Origin: DASPGX01 sp035620375
GTDB lineage: Bacteria > Patescibacteriota > Minisyncoccia > 2-02-FULL-40-12 > GWA2-44-9
DNA: 47,249 nucleotides
Assembly (NCBI GenBank): GCA_035620375.1
Contig: DASPGX010000024.1
Location: 1 to 47,249 of the forward strand
Direction of reading: 5' to 3'
Below are positions 1-7,208 of the stretch, one piece after another. Position 1 is the first letter of the stretch; each line of letters starts with the position of its first letter. A model generated the notes under the pieces. It was given only the letters and a program-made list of their open reading frames with translations. It made no database searches and was not told the origin of the DNA. The position numbers and the translations under genes were made by a program.

Positions 1-1
1 C

Positions 2-421
2 GAACGGCCGCCGCGCAGGGACTTCGGCCCGGGCGGGCCTGCCGGCCGGAGCTACGGCGCTGGCGCGCCGCCTCCGCGGCGGGACGGTCCGCGTCCACAG
101 GGCGGCCAGCCGGCGGGGCGCGGGGGATTTGACCGGCCGCGCCGCGATTCGGGTGGTCCGCGGGGCGACCGGGGCCGGGGACCGCGCCGCGACGGCGGTC
201 AGAATGCAGGCGGTGGTCAACCGCAGCCGCGCCGCAATCCGCTGATGCCGGAGAAGCCGCCGCAGCCCGGCGCTTCATTGGACGCGCTCAAGGGGGGTGC
301 CGTGGATTTCAAGGGCCGTGCTATCCAGCCGAAAGAACCGAAAAAGGACGGGGAGGCGACGCTGACGTCCGCACCGGTGGATCTCAAGGAACTCATCGGT
401 AAGGCGTTGGGGAAGAAATAG
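2..421 (+). CDS. C-terminal part of an Arg/Gly/Pro-rich protein (5' end outside window)
   Basis: The frame is open from the window edge and ends in TAG at 419-421, so only the last 139 residues are visible. The first ~85 are low complexity, dominated by Arg, Gly and Pro in blocks such as GPRGDRGRGPRRDGG, a composition typical of RGG-type nucleic-acid-binding tails. The last ~50 look more ordered and contain two short lysine-rich stretches, LDALKGGAVDFKGR and VDLKELIGKALGKK. A terminator hairpin follows directly. The catalytic or folded part, if any, lies upstream, so no function can be assigned. An RNA-binding role is inferred from composition only. Confidence 0.6.
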   Translation, partial: ERPPRRDFGPGGPAGRSYGAGAPPPRRDGPRPQGGQPAGRGGFDRPRRDSGGPRGDRGRGPRRDGGQNAGGGQPQPRRNPLMPEKPPQPGASLDALKGGAVDFKGRAIQPKEPKKDGEATLTSAPVDLKELIGKALGKK

Positions 422-450
422 TTTAACGGCTCACGAGATGAGCCGTTAAA
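422..450 (+). terminator. Terminator hairpin; copy 1 of the AACGGCTCA palindrome family
   Basis: Stem of 12 bp (TTTAACGGCTCA, 422-433, pairing with 439-450) and a 5-base loop, directly after the stop codon at 421 and running into AAAAAC. The same core palindrome recurs at 25764-25804, 31208-31238 and 40958-40988. Confidence 0.75.
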
Positions 451-457
451 AACAGTG

Positions 458-480
458 AAGGGGCGCACGTGGCGCCCCTT
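458..480 (-). terminator. Terminator hairpin for the small gene at 493-615
   Basis: AAGGGGCGC (458-466) pairs with GCGCCCCTT (472-480) around a 5-base loop, just beyond the stop codon of the minus-strand gene. Confidence 0.6.
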
Positions 481-492
481 CGGGTGTATGGG

Positions 493-615
493 TTATCTCG
501 ACATGTCGGCGTAGGCTTGGTCCTCGCCGCGGTTCATGCCCTCCACGAACCCGGCGTAGAAACTCACCGCCGCGACCATGAGGAATGCGGCGATGAACGT
601 CGCTGCTCGCTTCAT
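493..615 (-). CDS. Small single-pass membrane or exported protein, 40 aa
   Basis: A short reading frame starting at ATG (613-615) with a good SD sequence (AGGGAGG) six bases upstream. The protein begins MKRAATFIAAFLMVAAVSFY, a basic N-terminus followed by one hydrophobic helix, and ends in a short acidic tail, EDQAYADMSR. It has its own promoter (637-665) and terminator (458-480), which together argue that this very small frame is real. It could be a membrane miniprotein or a cleaved exported peptide. No family is recognised. Confidence 0.65.
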   Translation of the reverse strand: MKRAATFIAAFLMVAAVSFYAGFVEGMNRGEDQAYADMSR

Positions 616-636
616 GCAACCTCCCTGAATACATAC

Positions 637-665
637 ATTATACCATGAAATCGCATGAAAATCAA
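637..665 (-). promoter_or_regulatory. Sigma70-type promoter for the gene at 493-615
   Basis: On the minus strand TTGATT (660-665), 17 bases, TATAAT (637-642). The -35 box touches the T-tract of the terminator of the preceding gene. Confidence 0.8.
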
Positions 666-666
666 A

Positions 667-684
667 GGCACCCCGAAGGGTGCC
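667..684 (-). terminator. Terminator of the gene pair 1357-693
   Basis: GGCACCC/GGGTGCC stem with a 4-base loop, followed on the minus strand by TTTTGATTTT. Confidence 0.75.
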
Positions 685-692
685 CTGTCACG

Positions 693-1055
693 TCAGTCGA
701 GAATCGGCTTGCCCTCGGCTAAATGCCGCCTGTAGGGCTCCAGTGCCGCCGGGGAATCGTCCACGGGGAACTGCTCGCTGGAGACGCCGGCGATGAGATT
801 CAGCTCCTCTTCGCTCTTGCAGTGGTGCTGCAGGGCGGTCACCAGAAGCGACGCCGCCTTCACCAGGCGCTGGCGGATGGCCCGGTCGTCCGGACAGAAC
901 CCGGTGTAGCCGTCCTCGGCCTGTTGCAGATACCGCCGGGCGAACGCAATCCAGTCCATATAGCTGAACCGGGCGTCGTGTTCCGGCCCGCCGAATCCCA
1001 TGGCGTAGTCGTTCTCCCGCGTCAGCGCTTCGTACACCTTCTCACGGTCAATCAT
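693..1055 (-). CDS. Hypothetical protein, 120 aa
   Basis: ATG at 1053-1055 lies four to five bases after AAGGAGG; the GTG one codon earlier is too close to the SD and was not chosen. The start overlaps the stop of the upstream gene (TGATG), implying translational coupling. The protein is soluble, begins MIDREKVYEALTREN, and looks mostly helical, with an aromatic-rich stretch (FSYMDWIAFARRYLQQ) and no cysteine motif or membrane segment. No family is recognised. Its pairing with another short protein of similar charge suggests the two act together, but no function can be named. Confidence 0.75.
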   Translation of the reverse strand: MIDREKVYEALTRENDYAMGFGGPEHDARFSYMDWIAFARRYLQQAEDGYTGFCPDDRAIRQRLVKAASLLVTALQHHCKSEEELNLIAGVSSEQFPVDDSPAALEPYRRHLAEGKPILD

Positions 1056-1357
1056 CACCCCTCCTTGGCCGTTCCATCCGGCCTATTGTGGTCCATCAGT
1101 TCCTGAAGCGTGTACCATCCGCATACAGACAGAAGCGTCTGCACCGAGCCCAGATGGCGCCCGGTCTTGCCGGCACGTTCCGTGTCCTTGGCGTACTCCT
1201 CCACGCCGTCCAGAAGGAAATGTGCATGTGCAAGCAGGTCTCGCCGGGTTTGCGAGCCGAAGTACCGCGCGGGGTCCATCCGTCTTTTCGGGATGCCCTC
1301 GGCTTCCATCCGGCGCCGGTACATACCGACGACCGACAGAATTTTCTCCGTTGTCAT
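1055..1357 (-). CDS. Hypothetical protein, 100 aa
   Basis: Starts at ATG 1355-1357 with a GAGGAG SD seven bases upstream. The open frame continues upstream into tRNA-Lys, but that extension is not coding. The protein is basic and mostly helical (MTTEKILSVVGMYRRRMEAEG at the N-terminus, with repeated Arg/Lys), without membrane segments. Its stop overlaps the start of the gene at 1055-693 by one base. A possible promoter is TTACCG, 17 bases, TAGGAT on the minus strand, just upstream. No family is recognised. Confidence 0.75.
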   Translation of the reverse strand: MTTEKILSVVGMYRRRMEAEGIPKRRMDPARYFGSQTRRDLLAHAHFLLDGVEEYAKDTERAGKTGRHLGSVQTLLSVCGWYTLQELMDHNRPDGTAKEG

Positions 1358-1403
1358 GAAGGAACTCCTCGGGCATCCTACATCATGAAGCGTATTACGG
1401 TAA

Positions 1404-1432
1404 TTGAAGCGGAGCGTTTCTCGTGGTATAAT
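1404..1432 (+). promoter_or_regulatory. Promoter of tRNA-Lys
   Basis: TTGAAG (1404-1409), 17 bases, TATAAT (1427-1432); predicted transcript start lies about 8 bases before the mature tRNA. Confidence 0.85.
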
Positions 1433-1447
1433 TTTCCCGCTTGATAT

Positions 1448-1520
1448 CCGCCCATAGCTCAGTTGGTAGAGCAACTCCCTTTTAAGGAGATGGTCCCAGG
1501 TTCGAGTCCTGGTGGGCGGA
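1448..1520 (+). tRNA. tRNA-Lys (anticodon TTT)
   Basis: A complete 73-nt cloverleaf. The acceptor stem CCGCCCA/TGGGCGG has discriminator A, the D-stem is GCTC/GAGC, the anticodon loop is CTTTTAA, and the T-arm CCAGG-TTCGAGT-CCTGG is canonical. One mismatch (A-A) closes the top of the anticodon stem. CCA is not encoded. A strong promoter lies 16 bases upstream. The 3' two thirds and 12 bases of flank are duplicated 149 bases downstream. Confidence 0.95.
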
Positions 1521-1548
1521 CAGAGGAATGAATTGTATAGACCCCGGA

Positions 1549-1681
1549 AGAGCAACTCCCTTTACCGCTTCGCTGTCGTTGTGTCGCTCGGATGAACGGC
1601 GCTGACGCGCCATCATCCTCGCTCGCAACGAGAAGGAGATGGTCCCAGGTTCGAGTCCTGGTGGGCGGACAGAGGAATGAA
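1549..1681 (+). pseudogene. Partial tRNA-Lys copy split in the anticodon loop by a 69-nt palindromic insert
   Basis: Bases 1549-1563 repeat tRNA positions 1468-1482 exactly, and 1633-1681 repeat 1484-1532 exactly (49 bp, including 12 bases of 3' flank). Between them lie 69 bases (1564-1632) inserted inside the anticodon loop, replacing one T. The insert folds on itself: CGTTG near its start pairs with CAACG near its end, and GATGAACGGCGC with GCGCCATCATC. The acceptor 5' strand and D-arm are not recognisable upstream, so the copy cannot make a normal tRNA. It may be a scar of integration at the tRNA or of insertion into a tandem duplicate. Confidence 0.75.
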
Positions 1682-1687
1682 CATGAA

Positions 1688-1715
1688 AGGCCCGGACGCT
1701 CCTGCGTCCGGGCCT
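1688..1715 (-). terminator. Terminator of the acyl-CoA dehydrogenase gene
   Basis: Perfect 12-bp stem (AGGCCCGGACGC/GCGTCCGGGCCT) with a 4-base loop, followed on the minus strand by TTTC. Confidence 0.7.
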
Positions 1716-1721
1716 CGGGCT

Positions 1722-3551
1722 TCAGCCCGTGATATCCGTCACCGTGCCGCGTTCCAGCCATGAGGCTTCGCCGGCGATGATTCGGCGGGCCAGCGGGATG
1801 ATGTCCCGCCGGGCGGTGCGCGGTGCGAACGTGTCGCGGCAGAACCAGTCCGCCAGTTCCGCGGCCAGCGGGGCGGAGCCGTCGGGCGTCAGGTGGTGCG
1901 CGTAGGCCTGCACGGCGTATGCGGCGAAGATGTCCATCGCGCGCCTGCCGAGGTCCGCCAGCGCCAGCTGATTGCTCCGCTCCAGGCTCTTCTGGTACCG
2001 CGCGACGGCCAGGAAGCTGTCGCGGGTCAGTCTGCGGCTCTGACGGGCCAGCCGACGGTCCCAGTCGCCCAGGCCGGGGCCGGAGAGGCCGAACGGATTG
2101 AGCGCCCGGACCATCGCCGCGGCGACGCGCTGCGCGCTGGAGAGTCGCTTGCCCGTCGGCACTCCCGGCATGCCGAGGTTGATGAGTTCGGCGTTGCCTT
2201 CGCGGCCCGCCTGCAGCATGAGCGCGAGGTTGGCGCCTTCGAAGATGGTGTTGATGATTTCGTCGCGGCGCATCCGTTCTGCGGGCCACGGCTTTTCACC
2301 GACGCGCAACGCGAGCGACTGTGACGTCTCGAATGCACGGCCTGCGCGCACGATGAACAGGTCGTCCACGGCCTGGTGGAGCCACGCGGTCCCCAGGACC
2401 TTGGAGGCGCCGGATTCGATGCGCAGGTCCAGTTTCTCGTCGGCCCAGATGCCGCACAGCTTCGTGACGGCTTCCAGCGCCATGGTACGTGCGGCGGTGC
2501 GCACGACCAGTTGGGCGATGGTCTGATAGTCGCCCAGACGGTGTCCCATGGACGAGCGCTCGCCGGCCCACGTACGGTTCATCTCCAGGATGCGCTTCAT
2601 GCCGCCCAGGGCCGCCGCGGGCAGCGTGAGACGGCCGATGGTGATGCACGACAGCGCGATGCCCAGGCCGTCGCTCTCCCCGCCACGCGCCGCCTTTGCG
2701 GCGTCGCGGATGCGGTCCTGCACGGGGACGAAGACGCCGTCCAGCAGAATGTCCCCGTTGTACAGCGCGCGCAGGCCTGAGAACCGGTTCCGCTTGATGA
2801 GCGAGATGCCCGGCCGGTCGGTGGGGACGATGAATGCGCCGTATTGCTTGCGCGGCTTGCCGTCCCTGACGGCGTCCGGCAGGCGGGCGGCGATGACCAG
2901 CACGTCGGCCAGGAATTCGGTGTCGCTCCTGGCGGCGTTGGTGCACCACTGCTTGCGCCCGTAGAGCTTCCAGCCCTTCAGGATGCCGCTGTCGCTGTAT
3001 ACCGGTTCGGCGCGCGTCGCGATGTTCGTCACGTCCGTGCCCGCGTCCGCCTCGGTCAGCGCCAGTCCCGAAATGCTGCCGGCGGCCATCAGGGGCCACC
3101 AGCGGCGCTTCTGGTCCTCGGTGCCGAACTGCTTGAGCGTCTCCGACGCGCCGAGCGAGTTGTTCGCCGAGATGATGGCGACGCTGTTGCCGCACCAGCT
3201 GCCCAGCGCGACGGCGAGCTCCTGGTAGTCGGACTGGGTGAGCCCCAGGCCGCCGTACTCCTTGGGGACCTTCAGGGCGAACGCCGTCATGTTCCGGAAC
3301 GCCGTGATTGCGGCATCCGGGAGCTCGCCCGTGCGGTCCACTTCCTCGGGGTCCACGAGCTCCGCGAGCGTATCCGCAAACCGTCCCAGATAGCCGCGGA
3401 ATTCCGGGTCGCTTTTCCGCAGATGGAAGCGGTGCAGCAACTCCACGCGTGGTTGTGCCTCGAACAGTCCGGCGATGAATCCGCGGTTGCGCGAATCGTC
3501 GCGGGCCGCCTCGATGGCGGCGACGCCCTCGGACAGGCCTGTTTCTCCCAC
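1722..3551 (-). CDS. Acyl-CoA dehydrogenase family flavoprotein, 609 aa
   Basis: Reads as a full acyl-CoA dehydrogenase of the long, very-long-chain type. The N-terminal helical domain contains PKEYGGLGLTQSDYQELA, the middle flavin-binding region has GLALTEADAGTDV and GRKQWCTNA, and the C-terminal helical domain has the catalytic-base region IFEGANLAL (Glu at about residue 438). It then has a ~150-residue extension as in membrane-associated long-chain enzymes. The family oxidises acyl-CoA thioesters to enoyl-CoA using FAD and passes electrons to ETF. The start is GTG 3549-3551 with GAGGAGG five bases upstream. No other beta-oxidation gene, ETF or acyl-CoA ligase lies in the window, so the substrate is unknown. 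The family is clear; its physiological role is not. Confidence 0.9.
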   Translation of the reverse strand: MGETGLSEGVAAIEAARDDSRNRGFIAGLFEAQPRVELLHRFHLRKSDPEFRGYLGRFADTLAELVDPEEVDRTGELPDAAITAFRNMTAFALKVPKEYGGLGLTQSDYQELAVALGSWCGNSVAIISANNSLGASETLKQFGTEDQKRRWWPLMAAGSISGLALTEADAGTDVTNIATRAEPVYSDSGILKGWKLYGRKQWCTNAARSDTEFLADVLVIAARLPDAVRDGKPRKQYGAFIVPTDRPGISLIKRNRFSGLRALYNGDILLDGVFVPVQDRIRDAAKAARGGESDGLGIALSCITIGRLTLPAAALGGMKRILEMNRTWAGERSSMGHRLGDYQTIAQLVVRTAARTMALEAVTKLCGIWADEKLDLRIESGASKVLGTAWLHQAVDDLFIVRAGRAFETSQSLALRVGEKPWPAERMRRDEIINTIFEGANLALMLQAGREGNAELINLGMPGVPTGKRLSSAQRVAAAMVRALNPFGLSGPGLGDWDRRLARQSRRLTRDSFLAVARYQKSLERSNQLALADLGRRAMDIFAAYAVQAYAHHLTPDGSAPLAAELADWFCRDTFAPRTARRDIIPLARRIIAGEASWLERGTVTDITG

Positions 3552-3586
3552 GGAAACCTCCTCGTGTCGTTAAAACGTCCGGATAT

Positions 3587-3615
3587 CGTATACCACGAAA
3601 TACTGGCCGTGGCAA
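3587..3615 (-). promoter_or_regulatory. Promoter of the acyl-CoA dehydrogenase gene
   Basis: TTGCCA (3610-3615), 17 bases, TATACG (3587-3592) on the minus strand. Confidence 0.6.
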
Positions 3616-3640
3616 TTCTTTTGATTTTCCGCGTCTGTGC

Positions 3641-3646
3641 TACGAT
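3641..3646 (+). promoter_or_regulatory. Putative -10 box of aspS, very short leader
   Basis: TACGAT lies 12 bases before the aspS ATG, with no SD between, so the predicted mRNA leader is only about 5 bases. Confidence 0.5.
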
Positions 3647-3658
3647 TTCCCTGATTTG

Positions 3659-5050
3659 ATGAAGGAAATATCCATACTCCAGACCAAGGACATGGCCGGC
3701 AAGGAAGCGGACCTGTTCGGCTGGGTCGCGAACCGTCGCGACCACGGAAAACTGGTGTTCATCGACCTGCGCGACCGTTCCGGCGTCCTGCAGGTCGTCT
3801 TTTCACCCAAGACCGCGGGCTATGACGACGCGCAGAAGCTCCGTAACGAATGGGTGGTACGCATTAAAGCCCGCATCAAAGAACGTCCGGAGAAGATGCG
3901 CAATCCGGACCTTCCCACCGGGGGAGTGGAGGCCGAACCTCTCGAGCTGGAAATCCTCAATGAGGCCGAAACGCCCGTCATGCCGCTGGATACCGACGGC
4001 TATGAAATCGGGGAGGAGACGCGCCTGCAGTACCGGTACGCCGACCTGAGGCGTCCGCGTCTGGCGACGAACCTCATCATGCGGCATGCGGCGATGCTCG
4101 CGGCGCGCAACTGGCTCGCGGAACGCGATTTTTCGGAGATTGAAACGCCGGTGCTGACGAAGAGCACGCCCGAGGGCGCCCGCGACTATGTGGTGCCGTC
4201 CCGTCTGTATCCCGGCATGTTCTTCGCGTTGCCGCAGTCGCCCCAGCAGTACAAGCAGTTGCTGATGGCGGCCGGTGCGGAGCGGTATTTCCAGTTCGCA
4301 CGCTGTTTCCGCGACGAGGATACCCGCGGCGACCGCCAGCCCGAGTTTACCCAGCTGGACATGGAGATGAGTTTCGTCGGTCGCGAGGACGTCATGCGTC
4401 TGAACGAGGATTTGCTCATTCATCTGGTCAGCACGCTCTGGCCGAACAAGCGCATCCAGCAGGTGCCGTTTCCCGTGCTCTCCTATGGGGAAGCTATGGC
4501 GAAGTATGAGACGGACCGTCCGGACCTGCGCGAGGACCCCGACGACCCGGACCTCCTGGCGTTCTGCTGGGTCGTGGACTTTCCGTTCTTCGAGAAGACC
4601 GATGCCGGCGGGTGGACGTTTACCCATAATCCGTTCTCGGCGCCGAAGGCCGAGCATGCGGAATGGCTGCTCAAGGGCGAGAAGACGGGGGAGATTCTGA
4701 CTTCGCAGTATGATGTTGTCCTGAACGGTATGGAAATCGGCGGCGGTTCAATCCGTGCGCACCGTCCTGACCTTCTGCGTGCGGTATTCTCGACCATGGG
4801 ATTCGCGGATGAGCGCATTGAGGCGAACTTCGGACACATGCTGGAGGCGTTGGCGTCCGGCACGCCTCCCCACGGCGGCATCGCGTGGGGATGGGACCGG
4901 TTTATGGCGATTATGCAGAATGAGCCGAACATCCGTGAGGTCATTGCGTTCCCCAAGACCGGCGATGCGCGCGACCTCATGATGCAGTCGCCGTCGGAAC
5001 TGCCCGCCGAGCAGCTCAAGGAGCTGAAACTGAGCGTCGGCAAGAAATAG
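3659..5050 (+). CDS. aspS: Aspartyl-tRNA synthetase, compact form lacking the bacterial insertion domain, 463 aa
   Basis: Charges tRNA-Asp (or tRNA-Asp/Asn) with aspartate. The order is an N-terminal OB-fold anticodon-binding domain (FGWVANRRDHGKLVFIDLRD), then class II motif 2 (FARCFRDEDTRGDRQPEFTQLD) and motif 3 (GGIAWGWDRFMAI). Bacterial AspRS is usually ~590 residues because a GAD insertion domain sits inside the catalytic core. Here SYGEAMAKYETDRPDLR runs within about a dozen residues into CWVVDFPFFE, so that domain is absent although the sequence is otherwise bacterial in type. ATG at 3659 is preferred over the TTG one codon earlier. There is no SD, and a -10-like box lies 12 bases upstream. 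Confidence 0.95.
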   Translation: MKEISILQTKDMAGKEADLFGWVANRRDHGKLVFIDLRDRSGVLQVVFSPKTAGYDDAQKLRNEWVVRIKARIKERPEKMRNPDLPTGGVEAEPLELEILNEAETPVMPLDTDGYEIGEETRLQYRYADLRRPRLATNLIMRHAAMLAARNWLAERDFSEIETPVLTKSTPEGARDYVVPSRLYPGMFFALPQSPQQYKQLLMAAGAERYFQFARCFRDEDTRGDRQPEFTQLDMEMSFVGREDVMRLNEDLLIHLVSTLWPNKRIQQVPFPVLSYGEAMAKYETDRPDLREDPDDPDLLAFCWVVDFPFFEKTDAGGWTFTHNPFSAPKAEHAEWLLKGEKTGEILTSQYDVVLNGMEIGGGSIRAHRPDLLRAVFSTMGFADERIEANFGHMLEALASGTPPHGGIAWGWDRFMAIMQNEPNIREVIAFPKTGDARDLMMQSPSELPAEQLKELKLSVGKK

Positions 5051-5103
5051 CGGCGCAATCCGCGCGGGTTCCGGGGGTCCGGATATTTTGGCGTTCACCG
5101 TCC

Positions 5104-6045
5104 ATGAGACTATTCATCACCATCATTCTGGTTGCCGCATCCGGCTATGCCGCGACACGGTGGGGCGTCGCGGCCCCGGAGCCCGCGCCGGAAACGGCGG
5201 CTCCCGGCCCCGTCATCGCTGCGGCCACCCCCGTGGACGAACAGGCCCAGGCATTCATTCTGCCGGCGGCACAACCGGCGTATGCGCCCGTTCTGGATAC
5301 CACCCTGCCGACGCCCGCGCCTGACGCGAACGCCGCCCTGGTCTATAACCTGGGTACGGAAACTATTCTGTATTCCAAGAACGATACGGTCCGCGCGCCC
5401 ATCGCCTCGCTGACCAAGGTACTGACCGCACTCGTGGTGCACGACCTGTTTGCCGTGAACGACGTGGTTACGGTCGCGTCGTCGGCGGTACGCGTTGACG
5501 GCATCCGGCAGACGCTGTTCGCGGGAGAGCGCATCAGGGTCGGCGACCTTATGACCCTTATGCTTGTGGAGTCATCCAATGATGCGGCGTACGCGCTCGC
5601 GGCGCACGCGTCGTCGCAGGGCATCGACCTTGTCGGCCGCATGAATGACCGTGCGGAGTCGCTGGGGATGGTTCATTCGCTGTTCACGGACCCCGCCGGT
5701 CTTGATGATACGGCGTATGCGACCGTCAAGGACCTTATCCGGCTGGTCAAAGAGGCGGTCCGGTATCCGGGGCTCTGGACCGTGATGCGCGAGCCGGAGG
5801 TCACCGTATCTTCGGCCGACGGCGTGATTCAGCATGTCGCCAAGAACACCAATGCGCTCCTGGATGATTTTCCCGGCATCATATGGGGCAAAACGGGGAA
5901 TACCGACGGCGCGCTGGGGTGCATGCTGCTGATAGTGGAAATTCCTGAAAAGAATGATATAATCGTAAGTGCTGTCCTCGGTTCTCGCTCCCGGTTCTCG
6001 GATACCCGGCTGCTGGTGGACTGGGTGCAACAGGCCTGGCGCTGA
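5104..6045 (+). CDS. D-alanyl-D-alanine carboxypeptidase (peptidase S11), 313 aa
   Basis: Trims the terminal D-Ala of peptidoglycan stem peptides outside the membrane. The N-terminal hydrophobic segment (MRLFITIILVAASGYAA) is a signal peptide or anchor, followed by an Ala/Pro-rich linker to about residue 70. The penicillin-binding motifs are intact: SLTK (Ser ~102, Lys ~105), SSN (~157-159) and KTG (~263-265). The protein is shorter than E. coli DacA (~400) because the C-terminal beta-domain and membrane helix are missing. No SD is visible. mraY starts 6 bases after the stop, so the two are probably cotranscribed in a cell-wall unit. Confidence 0.9.
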   Translation: MRLFITIILVAASGYAATRWGVAAPEPAPETAAPGPVIAAATPVDEQAQAFILPAAQPAYAPVLDTTLPTPAPDANAALVYNLGTETILYSKNDTVRAPIASLTKVLTALVVHDLFAVNDVVTVASSAVRVDGIRQTLFAGERIRVGDLMTLMLVESSNDAAYALAAHASSQGIDLVGRMNDRAESLGMVHSLFTDPAGLDDTAYATVKDLIRLVKEAVRYPGLWTVMREPEVTVSSADGVIQHVAKNTNALLDDFPGIIWGKTGNTDGALGCMLLIVEIPEKNDIIVSAVLGSRSRFSDTRLLVDWVQQAWR

Positions 6046-6051
6046 CGTTTC

Positions 6052-7161
6052 ATGGAAGGGTTCACCATATTCAACGTCGTCCGCATCTTCACCGTCGCTA
6101 CACTGGCGGTTTTTCTGGCGCTCGCGCTGGAGCCCTTGTGGATGCGTTTTTTGCGGCGCTATTTCGCGCGCGGCAAGGAGATTGCCAAGAAGTCGGACAC
6201 ATTCTGGGGTCCGACGCCGATTTTCAATGCCTTGCACAAGAAGAAAGAGGGGACGCCGACGATGGGCGGGTTCATCATTTGGGCGTCCGTCGCGTTGCTG
6301 ACCCTGGTGTTCTGGGCGCTCCACGGCACGGTTGACGGCTTCTGGAGCCGCATGAACTTCCTGAGCCGGGCCGAAACCTACCTCCCGCTCGCGTTTCTTG
6401 TGGTTGCCGGCATCGCGGGGATGGCGGACGACATCGCCGGCATCAAGCGCCGCAGCGGTTTCGGCATGAAGGAGCGGCTGTTCCTGTTCACGGTCCTGGC
6501 GGGCGTCGGGGGCTGGTGGTTCGTCGCCAAACTCGGCCGGGATGCGCTGAACGTGCCGTTTCTGGGAGATGTCGTCATCGGCCCCGTGTGGTACTTCCTG
6601 TTCTTCGTCGCCGTCATGGTGGCCACGAGCTTCTCCGCGGACATCACGGACGGGCTGGACGGTCTCTCGGGCGGGGTGTTCCTGACCGTGTTCGGCGCGC
6701 TCGGCGCCATTGCGTTCGACCAGGGCCGCATGGATTTGGCGGTGTTCATTGCGGCGATTATCGGCGGTCTCCTCGCGTTCCTGTGGTTCAACATCTATCC
6801 CGCGAAGTTCTTCATGGGTGACACGGGGGTGATGGCGCTCGGATTCGTTGCGGGTTCCACGGCGCTCCTTCTGAACGTGCCGCTTCTGCTCCCGCTCATC
6901 GCCGTTGTGCCGCTCGTGGAGGCGTCGAGCGTCATTATTCAGACCCTCAGCAAGAAGTTCCGCGGCAAGAAAGTTTTCCTTTCCACGCCCATACATCATA
7001 CGTTCGAGGCGATGGGATGGCATGAGACGCAGATTACGATGCGCTTCTGGATGCTCAATGCAGTCGGCGCAATCATCGCGCTGACCCTGTTCCTCGTTGA
7101 TTCGGTGATTCCTCCGTTGAACGCGGAAGTTATCCGTGAGCTCATGCGCACGGTACTCTGA
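6052..7161 (+). CDS. mraY: Phospho-N-acetylmuramoyl-pentapeptide transferase, 369 aa
   Basis: Multi-pass membrane enzyme that makes lipid I from UDP-MurNAc-pentapeptide and undecaprenyl phosphate. The family motifs appear in order: KKEGTPTMGG after the first helix, MADDIAGIKRR (catalytic Asp pair), DITDGLDGLSGG, FMGDTG and STPIHHTFE. The length is normal for MraY, with about ten hydrophobic segments. The start lies 6 bases after the carboxypeptidase stop without an SD. The end meets a convergent gene through a shared hairpin at 7186-7208. Confidence 0.97.
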   Translation: MEGFTIFNVVRIFTVATLAVFLALALEPLWMRFLRRYFARGKEIAKKSDTFWGPTPIFNALHKKKEGTPTMGGFIIWASVALLTLVFWALHGTVDGFWSRMNFLSRAETYLPLAFLVVAGIAGMADDIAGIKRRSGFGMKERLFLFTVLAGVGGWWFVAKLGRDALNVPFLGDVVIGPVWYFLFFVAVMVATSFSADITDGLDGLSGGVFLTVFGALGAIAFDQGRMDLAVFIAAIIGGLLAFLWFNIYPAKFFMGDTGVMALGFVAGSTALLLNVPLLLPLIAVVPLVEASSVIIQTLSKKFRGKKVFLSTPIHHTFEAMGWHETQITMRFWMLNAVGAIIALTLFLVDSVIPPLNAEVIRELMRTVL

Positions 7162-7185
7162 CCGTATCTGCCCTGAAAAGGGGAA

Positions 7186-7208
7186 GCGGCACGCCTATGG
7201 CGTGCCGC
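7186..7208. terminator. Bidirectional hairpin between mraY and the convergent gene
   Basis: GCGGCACGCC/GGCGTGCCGC with a 3-base loop; it contains the stop codon of the minus-strand gene and is followed by CGTTTTG on the plus strand. Confidence 0.6.

Noticed and set aside
1055..1555. Extended version of the gene at 1055-1357, reaching through tRNA-Lys
   Set aside because: The upstream part is antisense to a tRNA gene; the ATG at 1357 has an SD.
1549..1681. A functional second tRNA-Lys gene with a short intron
   Set aside because: The 5' acceptor strand and D-arm are absent and a base of the anticodon loop is lost, so a normal cloverleaf cannot form.
2296..3615. 439-aa open frame on the minus strand, another frame of the acyl-CoA dehydrogenase
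   Set aside because: Arg/Gly/Pro-rich translation with no motifs; a frame shadow of a conserved gene in GC-rich DNA.
5572..7023. 483-aa minus-strand frame over the carboxypeptidase and mraY
   Set aside because: Antisense to two clearly conserved genes and compositionally aberrant.
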